NCBI RefSeq assembly: GCF_001758465.1
Contig: NZ_MJIC01000010.1
Span: 868,001 to 932,000 of the forward strand
Direction of reading: 5' to 3'
Length of the DNA: 64,000 bases
From: Marisediminitalea lipolytica
GTDB taxonomy: Bacteria > Pseudomonadota > Gammaproteobacteria > Enterobacterales > Alteromonadaceae
The notes below the pieces were generated by a model, which had not been told where the DNA came from, searched no databases, and was given only the letters and a program-made list of their open reading frames with translations. Made by a program: the position numbers and the translations under genes. How positions within the stretch are numbered: the stretch's first letter is position 1; each line of letters begins with the position of its first letter. This document shows, one piece after another, positions 19,968 through 29,995 of the stretch.

Positions 19968-20222
19968 TTATTCTTTCTGCAGCTTGTTGAGTTTTGCCTG
20001 AGCTCGCAAGAGTTTTACCCGCAGTGTCAGCCAGCTACTTAAAATAGCCAGAATGCCCACCACAACACCCAGTCCTAACGCAATGGCGATGAGTGTGGCT
20101 ACCGTCATCTCTGCTTTCGCAATCAGATAATTGACTGAGATCACTGCATCGTTCTGTGAACCTACCGCAATCGCAATTACCAGTATCGCAATAATGCAAA
20201 GTAAAAATGCTAAGCCTTTCAA
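19968..20222 (-). CDS. lapA: Lipopolysaccharide assembly protein A
   Basis: Small inner-membrane protein that works with LapB in LPS assembly. It is 84 residues with two hydrophobic segments (FLLCIIAILVIAIAVGSQN and MTVATLIAIALGLGVVVGILAIL) and a basic, coiled C-terminal tail (LRVKLLRAQAKLNKLQKE). Position between ihfB and lapB matches the conserved ihfB-lapA-lapB order. Confidence 0.92.
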   Translation of the reverse strand: MKGLAFLLCIIAILVIAIAVGSQNDAVISVNYLIAKAEMTVATLIAIALGLGVVVGILAILSSWLTLRVKLLRAQAKLNKLQKE

Positions 20223-20293
20223 GCGTGTGACCCCATTACTAATAACAATAGTCAGGATAACAAAATGTTGATCCTGTTACAGCATCCAGATAC

Positions 20294-20321
20294 AAAAAAA
20301 GCACTGATTACAGTGCTTTTT
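20294..20321. terminator. Terminator after ihfB
   Basis: AAAAAGCACTG, loop ATTA, CAGTGCTTTTT. It is symmetrical, so it can work in both directions. On the minus strand it ends ihfB and separates it from lapA. Confidence 0.82.
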
Positions 20322-20344
20322 GTTTATATCTGTTCAGATAAATA

Positions 20345-20632
20345 TCAGGCAATTGATTCGTTTACCCGGTCGCGTAACTCTTTACCAGGTTTAAAGTGAG
20401 GAACGTATTTACCGTCCAGCTCTACTGTTTCGCCTGTTTTAGGGTTACGACCCACGCGTGGTGCGCGGTAATGCAAAGAAAAACTACCAAATCCGCGGAT
20501 TTCGATGCGATCACCTTTTTGTAAGGTTTGCGCCATCTGCTCCAACATTTCCTTGATAGCTGTTTCTAATTCTTTTGCCGGGATGTGGCGTGCCTGATCA
20601 GCGAGCCGCTCAATTAATTCAGACTTGGTCAT
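20345..20632 (-). CDS. ihfB: Integration host factor subunit beta
   Basis: Forms the IHF heterodimer with IhfA and bends DNA sharply at specific sites. At 95 residues it is typical. It begins [13 protein letters not shown] and carries the HU/IHF signature [28 protein letters not shown], with the intercalating Pro in the beta arm. It lies 90 bp downstream of rpsA on the minus strand, the standard rpsA-ihfB arrangement. Confidence 0.97.
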   Translation of the reverse strand: MTKSELIERLADQARHIPAKELETAIKEMLEQMAQTLQKGDRIEIRGFGSFSLHYRAPRVGRNPKTGETVELDGKYVPHFKPGKELRDRVNESIA

Positions 20633-20722
20633 GTGTGAACCTCTTTGTCATATTATCCATCAAACAGCTACATGAACAGGTCAGGTATACGGCTTTACCG
20701 TATACCTGATGTCACAAAAAGC

Positions 20723-22393
20723 TTATTCGCCTTTCGCTGCTTTGAAAGCTTCAGCCATCGCGTTTGCGAAGCCAGCGTCTTCTTGCTGGTTCACTTTATC
20801 GATTGCTTCTTTCTCGTCAGCCTGGTCTTTAGCTTTAACAGACAGGTTTACGATGCGGTTCTTACGGTCTACACCGGTGTACTTCGCTTCGATGCTGTCG
20901 CCAACGCTAGCAACTTCAGACGCATCTTCGATGCGGTCACGAGAAAGGTCAGCTACACGAATGTAACCGTCAACTTCTTCAGCCAGGTTTACAGTAACGC
21001 CTTTGGCATCAACTGCTGTAACTGTACCAACAACGATAGCACCTTTCTTAGTATCTGCAAGGTACTTGTTGAACGGATCTTCTTCAATTTGCTTAACGCC
21101 TAAAGAGATACGCTCACGCTCTGGGTCGACTTGTAGTACAACTGCAGAGATTTCGTCGCCTTTCTTATAGTCACGAACAGCGTCTTCACCAGACTTGTTC
21201 CATGAAATGTCAGACAGGTGAACCAGACCATCGATGCCGCCGTCAAGGCCGATGAAGATACCGAAGTCAGTGATTGACTTGATCTTACCAGACACTTTGT
21301 CACCTTTTTCGTGTGACTTAGCGAAAGTTTCCCATGGGTTATCGATGCACTGCTTAAGACCCAGAGAAATACGACGACGTTCTTCGTCGATTTCCAGAAC
21401 CATAACTTCAACAGAATCGCCCAGGTTAACAACCTTAGATGGGTGGATGTTCTTGTTAGTCCAATCCATTTCAGAAACGTGAACCAGACCTTCAACACCG
21501 TCTTCGATCTCTACGAAACAACCGTAGTCAGTCAGGTTAGTTACCTGACCAGTGATCTTAGTGCCTTCTGGGTAACGTTGAGCAATTTCTTGCCATGGAT
21601 CGTTACCCATTTGCTTCATGCCCAGAGATACACGTTGCTTGTCTTTGTCGAACTTAAGCACTTTAACGTTAATTTCGTCACCAACATTTACGATTTCACT
21701 TGGGTGCTTAACGCGCTTCCAAGCCATGTCAGTGATGTGCAGCAGGCCGTCAACACCGCCCAGATCTACGAATGCACCGTAGTCAGTCAGGTTCTTAACG
21801 ATACCTTTAACTTCGTGACCTTCTTCCAGGTTAGCCAGAAGAGTTTCACGCTCTGCACTGCTTTCTGCTTCGATAACAGCACGACGAGAAACAACAACGT
21901 TGTTACGCTTAGCATCTAACTTGATTACTTTGAATTCAAGCTCTTTGCCTTCCAGGTGAGTAGTATCACGTACCGGACGTACGTCAACCAGTGAACCTGG
22001 CAGGAACGCGCGTACACTGTTAACTTCAACAGTGAAACCGCCTTTAACTTTACCGTTGATAACACCCTTGATAGTGGCTTTATCTTCGTAAGCTTTTTCC
22101 AGCTCAACCCACGCTTCGTGACGCTTAGCTTTTTCACGAGACAGGATAGTTTCACCAAAGCCGTCTTCTACTGCGTCTAACGCTACGTCGACTTCGTCAC
22201 CGATAGCGATTTCTAATTCGCCTTCGGCATTTTTAAATTGTTCAGCTGGGATAGCACTTTCTGATTTGAGACCAGCGTCAACAAGAACGATGTCTTTATC
22301 AATTGAAACTACAGTACCCTTTACAATTGAACCAGGACGAGTTTCCAGTTCTTGTAAGCTCTCTTCAAAAAGTTGTGCAAAATTTTCAGTCAT
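20723..22393 (-). CDS. rpsA: 30S ribosomal protein S1
   Basis: Largest 30S protein; it recruits mRNAs with weak or structured starts. It is 556 residues from the ATG giving [14 protein letters not shown]. An in-frame extension to 22480 is non-conserved leader. There are six S1/OB repeats. The last four are the well-conserved RNA-binding ones, visible as repeated GxVxxxTDYGxFVxxxGxxGLxHxSDM-like segments. The codon at 22393 is preceded by AT-rich sequence with no Shine-Dalgarno match, as is known for E. coli rpsA, which S1 autoregulates. It lies between cmk and ihfB. Confidence 0.97.
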   Translation of the reverse strand: MTENFAQLFEESLQELETRPGSIVKGTVVSIDKDIVLVDAGLKSESAIPAEQFKNAEGELEIAIGDEVDVALDAVEDGFGETILSREKAKRHEAWVELEKAYEDKATIKGVINGKVKGGFTVEVNSVRAFLPGSLVDVRPVRDTTHLEGKELEFKVIKLDAKRNNVVVSRRAVIEAESSAERETLLANLEEGHEVKGIVKNLTDYGAFVDLGGVDGLLHITDMAWKRVKHPSEIVNVGDEINVKVLKFDKDKQRVSLGMKQMGNDPWQEIAQRYPEGTKITGQVTNLTDYGCFVEIEDGVEGLVHVSEMDWTNKNIHPSKVVNLGDSVEVMVLEIDEERRRISLGLKQCIDNPWETFAKSHEKGDKVSGKIKSITDFGIFIGLDGGIDGLVHLSDISWNKSGEDAVRDYKKGDEISAVVLQVDPERERISLGVKQIEEDPFNKYLADTKKGAIVVGTVTAVDAKGVTVNLAEEVDGYIRVADLSRDRIEDASEVASVGDSIEAKYTGVDRKNRIVNLSVKAKDQADEKEAIDKVNQQEDAGFANAMAEAFKAAKGE

Positions 22394-22509
22394 ATGATTA
22401 GTAAATAATTTAAGTTGACATCCACATTTCAATCCGGATAACGTGGGGTTATTAAACAGAGTCACCACGTCCTGTGGCAACGATTGCGATGGTAAACCGA
22501 CTCTTACGC
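22394..22509 (-). promoter_or_regulatory. rpsA leader without a Shine-Dalgarno sequence
   Basis: The 116 bp between cmk and rpsA contains short complementary pairs on the minus strand: CCAC/GTGG around AGGAC, and a second CCAC...GTGG further on. It ends in an A/T-only run before the ATG. By analogy with E. coli, these hairpins and the absent SD would serve S1-dependent initiation and autogenous repression. Confidence 0.5.
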
Positions 22510-23181
22510 TTAACGTCTTGAGTTGATGATTTCCATTGCACTTTCAAAGACTTGGTTAATGTCCAAATCTGTCGAATCGATGATTACAGCGTCTTCTGCC
22601 GGTACCAGAGGTGCAATAGAACGGTTCGCATCGCGGTCGTCCCGAGCCTTGATATCGGTTAAAAGGCGCGCAATATTAACATCCAGGCCTTTATCTTTCA
22701 ACTGATTATATCGACGCTCCGCTCGGGCTTCAGCGCTGGCGGTCAGGAATAATTTAACGTTGGCATCGGGGAACACCACGGTACCCATGTCCCGACCATC
22801 GGCCACCAGGCCCGGCGTTTGCTGAAACGCGCGTTGGCGGCGTAACAGTGCTTCACGCACTCGGGCCAGCGAGGCAATTTGTGACGCAACCGCACCTACT
22901 TCTTCAGTACGAATGGCGTCAGTAACGTCTTCACCTTCCAGCACAACGCGGCGCTGTTCGTTGTCAATTTCAAAACTGACGTCAAGACCAGAGGCCAGCG
23001 GAACCACTGCCGCTTCATCATCTACCGGTAAGTCATGGTGCATGGCGGCAACGGCAAGCACGCGATAAATCGCGCCACTATCCAGTAAGTGCCAACCTAA
23101 TTTTTCGGCAATTAGTGCACTTAACGTGCCTTTCCCTGCGCCACTAGGACCATCTACCGTTACTACGGGTATTGGATGCAT
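22510..23181 (-). CDS. cmk: Cytidylate kinase
   Basis: Phosphorylates CMP and dCMP to the diphosphates. It is 223 residues. The P-loop is [13 protein letters not shown] at the N-terminus, the CMP-binding insert is around [18 protein letters not shown], the substrate loop is [16 protein letters not shown], and the lid contains [13 protein letters not shown]. The position upstream of rpsA is conserved across proteobacteria. A stable hairpin lies between it and aroA. Confidence 0.96.
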   Translation of the reverse strand: MHPIPVVTVDGPSGAGKGTLSALIAEKLGWHLLDSGAIYRVLAVAAMHHDLPVDDEAAVVPLASGLDVSFEIDNEQRRVVLEGEDVTDAIRTEEVGAVASQIASLARVREALLRRQRAFQQTPGLVADGRDMGTVVFPDANVKLFLTASAEARAERRYNQLKDKGLDVNIARLLTDIKARDDRDANRSIAPLVPAEDAVIIDSTDLDINQVFESAMEIINSRR

Positions 23182-23307
23182 ACCTGCTCCAGTTATTTAA
23201 TAAAATGTTAATAAGAACTCGAAAACGGGCGCAATTATACGCGTGTAAGCCAAATAGGCAATGACACACGTCAATAAATACCAGTGCATAATACTTAAGT
23301 CTGTTGC

Positions 23308-23341
23308 TTCCGCTCACTGGTTAACCAACCAGCGAACGGAA
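23308..23341 (-). other. Stable hairpin between aroA and cmk
   Basis: A 15-bp stem with two G-T wobbles and loop GGTT (minus-strand reading), beginning TTCCG and ending CGGAA. No T-run follows, so it is not a classic terminator. It may protect an mRNA end or attenuate read-through from serC-aroA into cmk-rpsA. Confidence 0.6.
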
Positions 23342-23361
23342 TCATAGCCTTATATTCTGTC

Positions 23362-24651
23362 TTAGCGATGACAGATTGTGGCAAAACGGGTGAAGTAATC
23401 GGGGAAAGTTTTAGCTGTGCAGCCAGGATCGTTAATGGTAACCGGTGTTTCGCTCAGTGAAACCAGTGAGAAACACATGGCAATACGGTGATCGTTATAG
23501 GTATCGATAGCCGCGTGCTTAAGTTCCGCTGATGGCGTCACACGAATATAATCATGCCCTTCTTCTACCTCAACGCCGAGTTTACGCAGCTCGGTCGCCA
23601 TAGCAAACAAGCGATCGGTTTCCTTTACCCGCCAGTTATAAATATTGCGGATACAGGTTTCCCCTTCAGCAAACAGCGCGGTGGTTGCAATAGTCATCGC
23701 CGCATCCGGGATATGGTTCATGTCCATATCCACGCCTTTTAATGGCGCACCGTGAATAACAACGCAATCATCAAACCATTCAACCTTAGCACCCATGGCT
23801 TCCAGCACATCCGCAAAACGGATATCGCCCTGAATACTTTGTTTACCAATACCGGTAACTTTAACCGTACCGCCTTTAATTGCACCCGCCGCCAGAAAAT
23901 AGGACGCTGATGAAGCATCCCCTTCAACCATAAAGGTTTCAGGTGCCACATATAGCTGACCGGCTTTAATGACAAAACGCTGATAATCCTGGTTGTCTAC
24001 CGATACGCCAAATTTGGCCATGGTATCCAGAGTAATATCAATATACGGCTTGGATACCAGCTCACCTTTAATTGAGATGGTAGTATCTTCTGCAAACAAC
24101 GGCGCTGCCATTAATAATGCGGTTAAAAACTGGCTGGAAACACTGCCATCTACTGACAGTTCGCCGCCTTTTAACTGGCCGCCATTAATTTTAAGCGGTG
24201 GATAGCCCGGATTTTTCAGGTACTGAATATCGGCACCGGCTTCCAGCAATGAATCAACCAGGTCACCGATGGGACGCTCTTCCATCCGCGGCTCGCCGGT
24301 AAGTTCTACACTCACGTTTGACGCCGCCAGTGCAGCACATAATGGGCGCATCGCGGTGCCGGCGTTACCTAAAAATAAGGTTAACGCTTCGGCAACGTTA
24401 AATGCACCGCCCAGCCCGGTAACGGTACATTCTGTTTTATCGTCACTTAACACATACTCAACGCCCAGTAATTTGAGCGCATCCAGCATATGGCGAATGT
24501 CGTCACTGTCCAGCAGGTTAGTCAGACGAGTCTGGCCTTTGGCTAAAGCCGCCAGTAATAACGCGCGGTTAGACAGGCTCTTGGAGCCAGGCACGTTGAC
24601 GGTACCGTCGATTTTTTTGACCGGCTGTAACGTTAACTGCGCCAAACTCAT
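23362..24651 (-). CDS. aroA: 3-phosphoshikimate 1-carboxyvinyltransferase (EPSP synthase)
   Basis: Sixth step of the shikimate pathway: PEP plus shikimate-3-phosphate gives EPSP. It is 429 residues. Signatures are [20 protein letters not shown] at the N-terminus, [13 protein letters not shown] for PEP binding, and [19 protein letters not shown] near the C-terminus. The GNAGTAMRP sequence is the class I (glyphosate-sensitive) form. It overlaps the serC stop by four bases, giving a coupled serC-aroA pair as in E. coli. Confidence 0.97.
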   Translation of the reverse strand: MSLAQLTLQPVKKIDGTVNVPGSKSLSNRALLLAALAKGQTRLTNLLDSDDIRHMLDALKLLGVEYVLSDDKTECTVTGLGGAFNVAEALTLFLGNAGTAMRPLCAALAASNVSVELTGEPRMEERPIGDLVDSLLEAGADIQYLKNPGYPPLKINGGQLKGGELSVDGSVSSQFLTALLMAAPLFAEDTTISIKGELVSKPYIDITLDTMAKFGVSVDNQDYQRFVIKAGQLYVAPETFMVEGDASSASYFLAAGAIKGGTVKVTGIGKQSIQGDIRFADVLEAMGAKVEWFDDCVVIHGAPLKGVDMDMNHIPDAAMTIATTALFAEGETCIRNIYNWRVKETDRLFAMATELRKLGVEVEEGHDYIRVTPSAELKHAAIDTYNDHRIAMCFSLVSLSETPVTINDPGCTAKTFPDYFTRFATICHR

Positions 24652-25733
24652 GCGTGCTTCTCCTCGAAGTCTTTCATAAAGCTGACCAGCGCTTCAACAC
24701 CGTCAATAGACATGGCGTTGTAGATACTGGCACGCATACCGCCTACCGAGCGATGCCCTTTCAATGCGAGTAATCCGGCTTCCTTAGACTTTTCCAGGAA
24801 CACTTTATCCAGCGCAGGATCAGCCAGGTGGAATGGCACATTCATGATAGAACGGTTCTCGGGGTGCACATTATTGCGATAAAACGACGACTCATCGATG
24901 GCTTTATATAATGTATCGGCTTTATGCTGGTTCAGACTTGCCATGGCTTCTACGCCACCCTGGGCCTTAAGCCATTTAAACACCAGACCAGCCAGGTACC
25001 AGGAGAACGTTGGCGGCGTGTTGTACATTGAGTCGTTTTTGGCCATCAGTTCGTAATCGAAGATAGACGGTGTGCTTTGACGGGCTTTGCCTACCAAATC
25101 TTCGCGGACGATCACTACGGATAAACCAGAAGGACCAATGTTCTTCTGCGCGCCTGCGTAGATGATGCCATATTTGCTGACATCTACGGGACGAGACAAA
25201 ATGTTAGATGACATATCGGCTACCAGTGGTACATCGCCTGCTTCAGGCAGCCAATCAAACGCGATACCGTCTACCGTTTCATTAGGGCAAAAATGCAAGT
25301 AGGCCGCGCTTTGATCGATATCGGCAGCCGCTGGCTTAGCCATGTACTGAAAGCCATTGTGCTCAGTCACTTCGCCAATAACCTTTGCATTATTGTATTT
25401 AGCAGCCTCAGCAACCGCTCCCTTTGACCACGAGCCACTCACCAGATGCAGCGAGGTATCATCCTGCGTAGAGATATTCAGTGGTACCGCTGCAAACTGG
25501 CCACGACCGCCGCCTTGCAAAAACAAAACTTTGAAGTTTTCCGGTACGTTCATCAGATCGCGCAGATCCTGTTCGGCTTGCGCTGCAATCTCGATAAAGT
25601 CTGCGCCACGGTGGCTGACTTCCATCACAGAACAACCGCTGTCACGCCAGTTGATAAATTCCTGTTGAGCCTGCGCCATAACAGCTGCAGGTAACATTGC
25701 CGGACCAGCACTAAAATTGAATACGTTTTTCAT
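24648..25733 (-). CDS. serC: Phosphoserine aminotransferase
   Basis: PLP enzyme of serine synthesis (3-phosphohydroxypyruvate to phosphoserine), also used in pyridoxal phosphate synthesis. It is 361 residues from the ATG at 25733, chosen because [15 protein letters not shown] matches the family start and AAGAAG precedes it. An upstream start would add only 10 odd residues. The PLP lysine is K197 in [12 protein letters not shown]. The C-terminus has [16 protein letters not shown] for phosphate binding. First gene of serC-aroA. Confidence 0.97.
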   Translation of the reverse strand: MKNVFNFSAGPAMLPAAVMAQAQQEFINWRDSGCSVMEVSHRGADFIEIAAQAEQDLRDLMNVPENFKVLFLQGGGRGQFAAVPLNISTQDDTSLHLVSGSWSKGAVAEAAKYNNAKVIGEVTEHNGFQYMAKPAAADIDQSAAYLHFCPNETVDGIAFDWLPEAGDVPLVADMSSNILSRPVDVSKYGIIYAGAQKNIGPSGLSVVIVREDLVGKARQSTPSIFDYELMAKNDSMYNTPPTFSWYLAGLVFKWLKAQGGVEAMASLNQHKADTLYKAIDESSFYRNNVHPENRSIMNVPFHLADPALDKVFLEKSKEAGLLALKGHRSVGGMRASIYNAMSIDGVEALVSFMKDFEEKHA

Positions 25734-25825
25734 GAGCTTCTTAAAGTTATTAGGAAATATCAATCTGCCCGTCTTTGCGAGCGACCAGGCCCTGTAAGGT
25801 TAGCGGATTGATATTTTCATACACT

Positions 25826-25855
25826 AAAAAACAAGCGGCAATCAGAGCCGCTTGT
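25826..25855 (-). terminator. Terminator of gyrA
   Basis: Minus-strand ACAAGCGGC, 7-nt loop, GCCGCTTGT followed by a T-run, 28 nt after the gyrA stop. Confidence 0.85.
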
Positions 25856-25882
25856 ATGCTTTTTGTATCCTTTTACGCAGGA

Positions 25883-28564
25883 TTATTCGTCTGTCGTTGG
25901 CTCATCAGCGCCGTCTTGTGCGGCGTTTGTTTCGACGGTTTCAGCTTCACCGTCTTCTGTTTCTATCAGCTCAGCGTCATCAATTTCTTCGATTCGCTGT
26001 AGCGCGACCAGGTGCTCACTGTCGCCGGTACGAATTAGTCTCACACCCTGGGTATTACGCCCAACGGTAGACACTTCACTTACCCGGGTTCTTACCAGTG
26101 TGCCGGCATCGCTGATTAGCATGATTTCGTCATTTTCGTCGACCTGAACCGCGCCGACAACCTTACCGTTACGCTCAGAGACTTTGATAGACACAACGCC
26201 CTGGGTCGCACGGCTCTTGGCCGGGTAATCGTCCAGTGGTGTACGCTTACCGTAGCCGTTTTCGGTGGCTGTAAGGATTGCGCCATCACCACGAGGCACG
26301 ATGAGTGACACGACTTTCTGGTCGTCCGGCATCTTAATACCGCGAACACCCGTTGCCGTACGTCCCATTGGACGCAGTGCCAGCAGTTCTTCGCCTGTTT
26401 CCGGATCCAGTTTCACAGCACCGGTTTCAGAATCGCGCAGTTTTTCGTTAAAGCGTACTACTTTACCGGCATCAGAGAACAACATGATGTCATCATCGCC
26501 GTGAGTAATGGCTACGCCAATTAACTCATCACCTTCGTTTAGGTTAACCGCAATGATACCGCTAGAACGAGGACGAGAGTACATAGTCAGGCTGGTTTTC
26601 TTCACCACACCGGCGGCCGTTGCCATGAGTACGAATTTATCTTCTTCAAACTCTTTAATTGGCAGTATCGCAGTGATACGTTCATCGGCTTCCAATGGCA
26701 GAATGTTCACGATTGGGCGACCGCGGGCATTACGGCTGGCCAGCGGCAGCTGGTAAACTTTCAGCCAGTACAGGCGACCACGGGTCGAGAAGCACAGAAT
26801 GTGATCGTGGGTATTGGCAACCAGCAGTTTTTCGATGAAATCTTCGTCTTTCATCTTCGTTGCTGATTTACCTTTACCACCACGGCGCTGGGCTTCGTAC
26901 TCGGAGAGTTTCTGATACTTCACATAACCTTCGTGAGACAGGGTTACCACTACGTCTTCACGTTCGATCAGATCTTCTAAATCGATATCATGGCTGGCTG
27001 CGGTAATTTCGGTACGACGTTCGTCACCAAATTCATCGCGGATTTTTTCCAGCTCTTCACGAATAACTTCCATCAGACGTTCAGGGCTGCCCAGAATGTG
27101 TAATAACTCAGCAATAAGCTCAAGCAGCTGTCTGTACTCGTCGAGGATTTTCTCGTGTTCGAGACCGGTTAACTTATGTAAACGCAGGTCCAGGATAGCC
27201 TGTGCCTGTTGCTCGGTCAGGTAATATTTGTTATCGCGAATACCAAATTCTGGCTCTAACCAGTCAGGACGCGCCGCATCGTTACCTGCACGTTGCAGCA
27301 TGTCGGCTACATTACCCAGCTCCCAGCCAGTTGCCACTAACGCTTGCTTAGCTTCAGACGGACTTGGCGAGGCTTTAATTAATTCGATTACCGGATCGAT
27401 GTTAACCAGCGCAATCGCCAGACCTTCAAGGATATGGGCACGGTCGCGGGCTTTACGCAGTTCGTAAACGGTACGACGGGTAACCACTTCACGACGGTGC
27501 AGAATAAACGCCTGCAGTATTTCTTTGAGGTTAAACACCTTCGGCTGGTTGTTATCCAGCGCAACCATGTTAATACCAAACACGGTTTGCAGTTGGGTAT
27601 TCGCATATAAATGGTTAAGCAGGACTTCGGCCGACTCGTTACGTTTAACTTCAACCACTATGCGCATGCCGTCTTTATCTGACTCATCACGCAGCGCTGA
27701 AACGCCTTCGATACGTTTTTCTTTTACCAGCTCAGCGATTTTCTCGATTAAGCGGGCTTTGTTTACCTGATACGGGATTTCGGTAACGATAATGGTTTCT
27801 TTACCGTTATCCTCGGTTTCAATCTCGGCGCGGGCGCGCATGTAGATTTTACCGCGACCGGTGCGGTACGCGTCCACAATCCCCTTACGACCACTGATTA
27901 ATGCCGCAGTCGGGAAATCCGGACCCGGGATGTATTCCATTAACTGATCAACATCCAGTGACGGCTCGTCAATTAGGGCAATACAGCCATTAACGATTTC
28001 GGTCAGGTTGTGCGGCGGAATGTTGGTTGCCATACCCACGGCAATACCAGAAGAACCATTAACCAGTAAGTTGGGTACTTTGGTTGGCAATACATCAGGG
28101 ATTTGCTCGGTACCATCGTAGTTGGGTACGAAATCTACGGTTTCTTTATCTAAGTCGGCCAGCAGTTCGTGCGCTATTTTTGCCATACGGACTTCGGTGT
28201 AACGCATCGCAGCGGCGGAGTCACCATCAACCGAACCAAAGTTACCTTGCCCGTCTACCAGCATATATCGCAACGAGAATGGTTGCGCCATACGTACGAT
28301 GGTGTCGTAAACCGCAGAATCACCATGGGGGTGATATTTACCGATAACGTCACCTACCACACGGGCAGATTTTTTATAAGGCTTGTTAAAGTCGTTCTTT
28401 AACTCATTCATGGCAAACAGTACACGACGGTGTACCGGTTTTAAGCCATCACGTACGTCAGGCAGTGCGCGCCCAACGATAACGCTCATCGCATAATCCA
28501 GATACGACGTTTTTAGCTCTTCCTCTATATTAACGGGGAGAATTTCTTTGGCGTTATCAGTCAT
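25883..28564 (-). CDS. gyrA: DNA gyrase subunit A
   Basis: Breakage-reunion subunit of gyrase, which introduces negative supercoils. It is 893 residues. The catalytic Tyr122 is in [11 protein letters not shown]. The quinolone-resistance region reads [13 protein letters not shown] with Ser83 and Asp87, the unmutated sensitive type. The GyrA box needed for DNA wrapping is visible in the C-terminal beta-pinwheel as QRRGGKGK. The acidic tail ([30 protein letters not shown]) is typical. It is a single-gene unit with its own terminator, divergent from ubiG as in E. coli. Confidence 0.98.
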   Translation of the reverse strand: MTDNAKEILPVNIEEELKTSYLDYAMSVIVGRALPDVRDGLKPVHRRVLFAMNELKNDFNKPYKKSARVVGDVIGKYHPHGDSAVYDTIVRMAQPFSLRYMLVDGQGNFGSVDGDSAAAMRYTEVRMAKIAHELLADLDKETVDFVPNYDGTEQIPDVLPTKVPNLLVNGSSGIAVGMATNIPPHNLTEIVNGCIALIDEPSLDVDQLMEYIPGPDFPTAALISGRKGIVDAYRTGRGKIYMRARAEIETEDNGKETIIVTEIPYQVNKARLIEKIAELVKEKRIEGVSALRDESDKDGMRIVVEVKRNESAEVLLNHLYANTQLQTVFGINMVALDNNQPKVFNLKEILQAFILHRREVVTRRTVYELRKARDRAHILEGLAIALVNIDPVIELIKASPSPSEAKQALVATGWELGNVADMLQRAGNDAARPDWLEPEFGIRDNKYYLTEQQAQAILDLRLHKLTGLEHEKILDEYRQLLELIAELLHILGSPERLMEVIREELEKIRDEFGDERRTEITAASHDIDLEDLIEREDVVVTLSHEGYVKYQKLSEYEAQRRGGKGKSATKMKDEDFIEKLLVANTHDHILCFSTRGRLYWLKVYQLPLASRNARGRPIVNILPLEADERITAILPIKEFEEDKFVLMATAAGVVKKTSLTMYSRPRSSGIIAVNLNEGDELIGVAITHGDDDIMLFSDAGKVVRFNEKLRDSETGAVKLDPETGEELLALRPMGRTATGVRGIKMPDDQKVVSLIVPRGDGAILTATENGYGKRTPLDDYPAKSRATQGVVSIKVSERNGKVVGAVQVDENDEIMLISDAGTLVRTRVSEVSTVGRNTQGVRLIRTGDSEHLVALQRIEEIDDAELIETEDGEAETVETNAAQDGADEPTTDE

Positions 28565-28853
28565 AAACTGCTTGGTCCCTTATTATAAGTTTGTCGTAAT
28601 CGTCCGACATCCTGATACCCGTGCATCAGGCGCCCCTTGATCACGCATTGGGGGTCTTCTAATTAACCAATGAGTTTATCACCCAAATCTGTATTTATGT
28701 AGTATTAATGCAACGTTCCTGTGAACGATTCTGCCAAGCGTTTAATTTTTGTGCACTTGCTGCAAACTGGCGTAAATAAGCCATGTGCAGAGATTCGATT
28801 TACGGTAATGTACGGTTGTTTTTTTAATCCTACGAAATTAGCTACTAACTCTC

Positions 28854-29567
28854 ATGACCGAAAAACAACTCAATGTAGATCAATCGGAAATCGATAAGTT
28901 TTCAGAGATTGCCGCCCACTGGTGGGATCCGGAAGGCCAGTTTAAACCGCTGCATGCTATTAATCCGTTACGCCTTTCTTATATCGAAACTCAGGCCGAG
29001 GGTGTATTTGGCAAGCGCATACTGGATGTTGGTTGCGGTGGCGGGATCCTGGCCGAATCACTGGCCGTTCGCGGCGCAGAGGTTACTGGCATCGATATGG
29101 CCAGCGCATCACTGGAGATAGCTCAGCTGCACAGTCTGGAAACCGGGGTGAAAGTAGATTATCAGTGTATTAGCGTAGAATCACTGGCTGATGAACAGCC
29201 GGGTTCCTTCGATATTGTGACCTGTATGGAAATGCTGGAACACGTACCGGATCCGGAATCTGTTATTCACGCTTGTGCACGGTTGGTAAAACCTGGTGGC
29301 AAAGTGTTTTTCTCTACGCTTAACCGCAATCTGAAGTCTTACTTAATGGGCATTGTGGCAGCCGAATATATGTTGCAATGGGTGCCCAAAGGCACCCATC
29401 AGTATCAGCGCTTTATTAAACCTTCGGAACTGATCAGAATGGCCGATCAGGCAGGATTGTTTACGCGATCTGCTACCGGATTACATTTTGATCCTTTCAA
29501 TCAGGCTTTCGTCTTATCGGATCGAAACGTCGACGTCAACTACATTTTGCAATGTGAAAAATCTTGA
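28854..29567 (+). CDS. ubiG: Ubiquinone biosynthesis O-methyltransferase
   Basis: SAM-dependent methyltransferase carrying out both O-methylations in ubiquinone synthesis. It is 237 residues. It begins with [22 protein letters not shown], the UbiG signature. SAM motif I is [16 protein letters not shown]. Later motifs are [16 protein letters not shown] and [14 protein letters not shown]. The gyrA/ubiG/nrdAB neighbourhood is the same as in E. coli. There is a 428-bp regulatory gap before nrdA. Confidence 0.96.
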   Translation: MTEKQLNVDQSEIDKFSEIAAHWWDPEGQFKPLHAINPLRLSYIETQAEGVFGKRILDVGCGGGILAESLAVRGAEVTGIDMASASLEIAQLHSLETGVKVDYQCISVESLADEQPGSFDIVTCMEMLEHVPDPESVIHACARLVKPGGKVFFSTLNRNLKSYLMGIVAAEYMLQWVPKGTHQYQRFIKPSELIRMADQAGLFTRSATGLHFDPFNQAFVLSDRNVDVNYILQCEKS

Positions 29568-29571
29568 CGAG

Positions 29572-29619
29572 ACACTAGATGTAGTGTCCACAAATAAAAG
29601 TGGGCACTATATATCGCAA
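29572..29619 (+). promoter_or_regulatory. Tandem NrdR boxes upstream of nrdAB
   Basis: Two 16-bp elements match the NrdR consensus ACACWATATATWGTGT. They are ACACTAGATGTAGTGT at 29572-29587 and GCACTATATATCGCAA at 29604-29619. Their starts are 32 bp apart, about three helical turns, the spacing known for NrdR pairs before other nrd operons. The second box is good only in its left half. NrdR would repress nrdAB when dATP is high. The boxes also form a hairpin (GTGTCCAC/GTGGGCAC), probably incidental. Confidence 0.75.
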
Positions 29620-29995
29620 TTTCATAAAAATTAAATAATCCAAATAATTTGTTTTAAGCGATCGTAAAAAAAGTCAAAAGTGCTTGCATTCAGACAAATA
29701 TCGCTTTGTTCAAACATAAACAGTTAGTCACTACTAACCTTTTGATGCCATTGATTTGATCGGTGAATTAAGCACCAGATATTGGGTTGCATTAAAGGCA
29801 AAACCTCACTATCTTGTGGTTATCCGATGGCAGTCTTGTTTAAAAAAACCAGCTGGGTTGGTATTTCTCAGGCGGATTAAACATTCACGGATCGAAGCGA
29901 TCGCCAATGGATCCCTTCGAAATTAATAATTTAAAACAAATTGGGCAGTGCACACTTGCCCCGCGACAAGCGCTAACTGACAAACGGCCACTAAA
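29620..29995. other. Long region between the NrdR boxes and nrdA
   Basis: About 375 bp with no supportable ORF. It holds complementary arms near the end (CGAAG...CTTCG around 29895-29930; GGGCA/TGCCC at 29943-29961). It should contain the nrdA promoter and a long untranslated leader. No known riboswitch class was recognised. Confidence 0.45.

Noticed and set aside
25883..28564. Quinolone-resistance mutation in gyrA
   Set aside because: Ser83 and Asp87 are both intact, so the sequence is the sensitive type.
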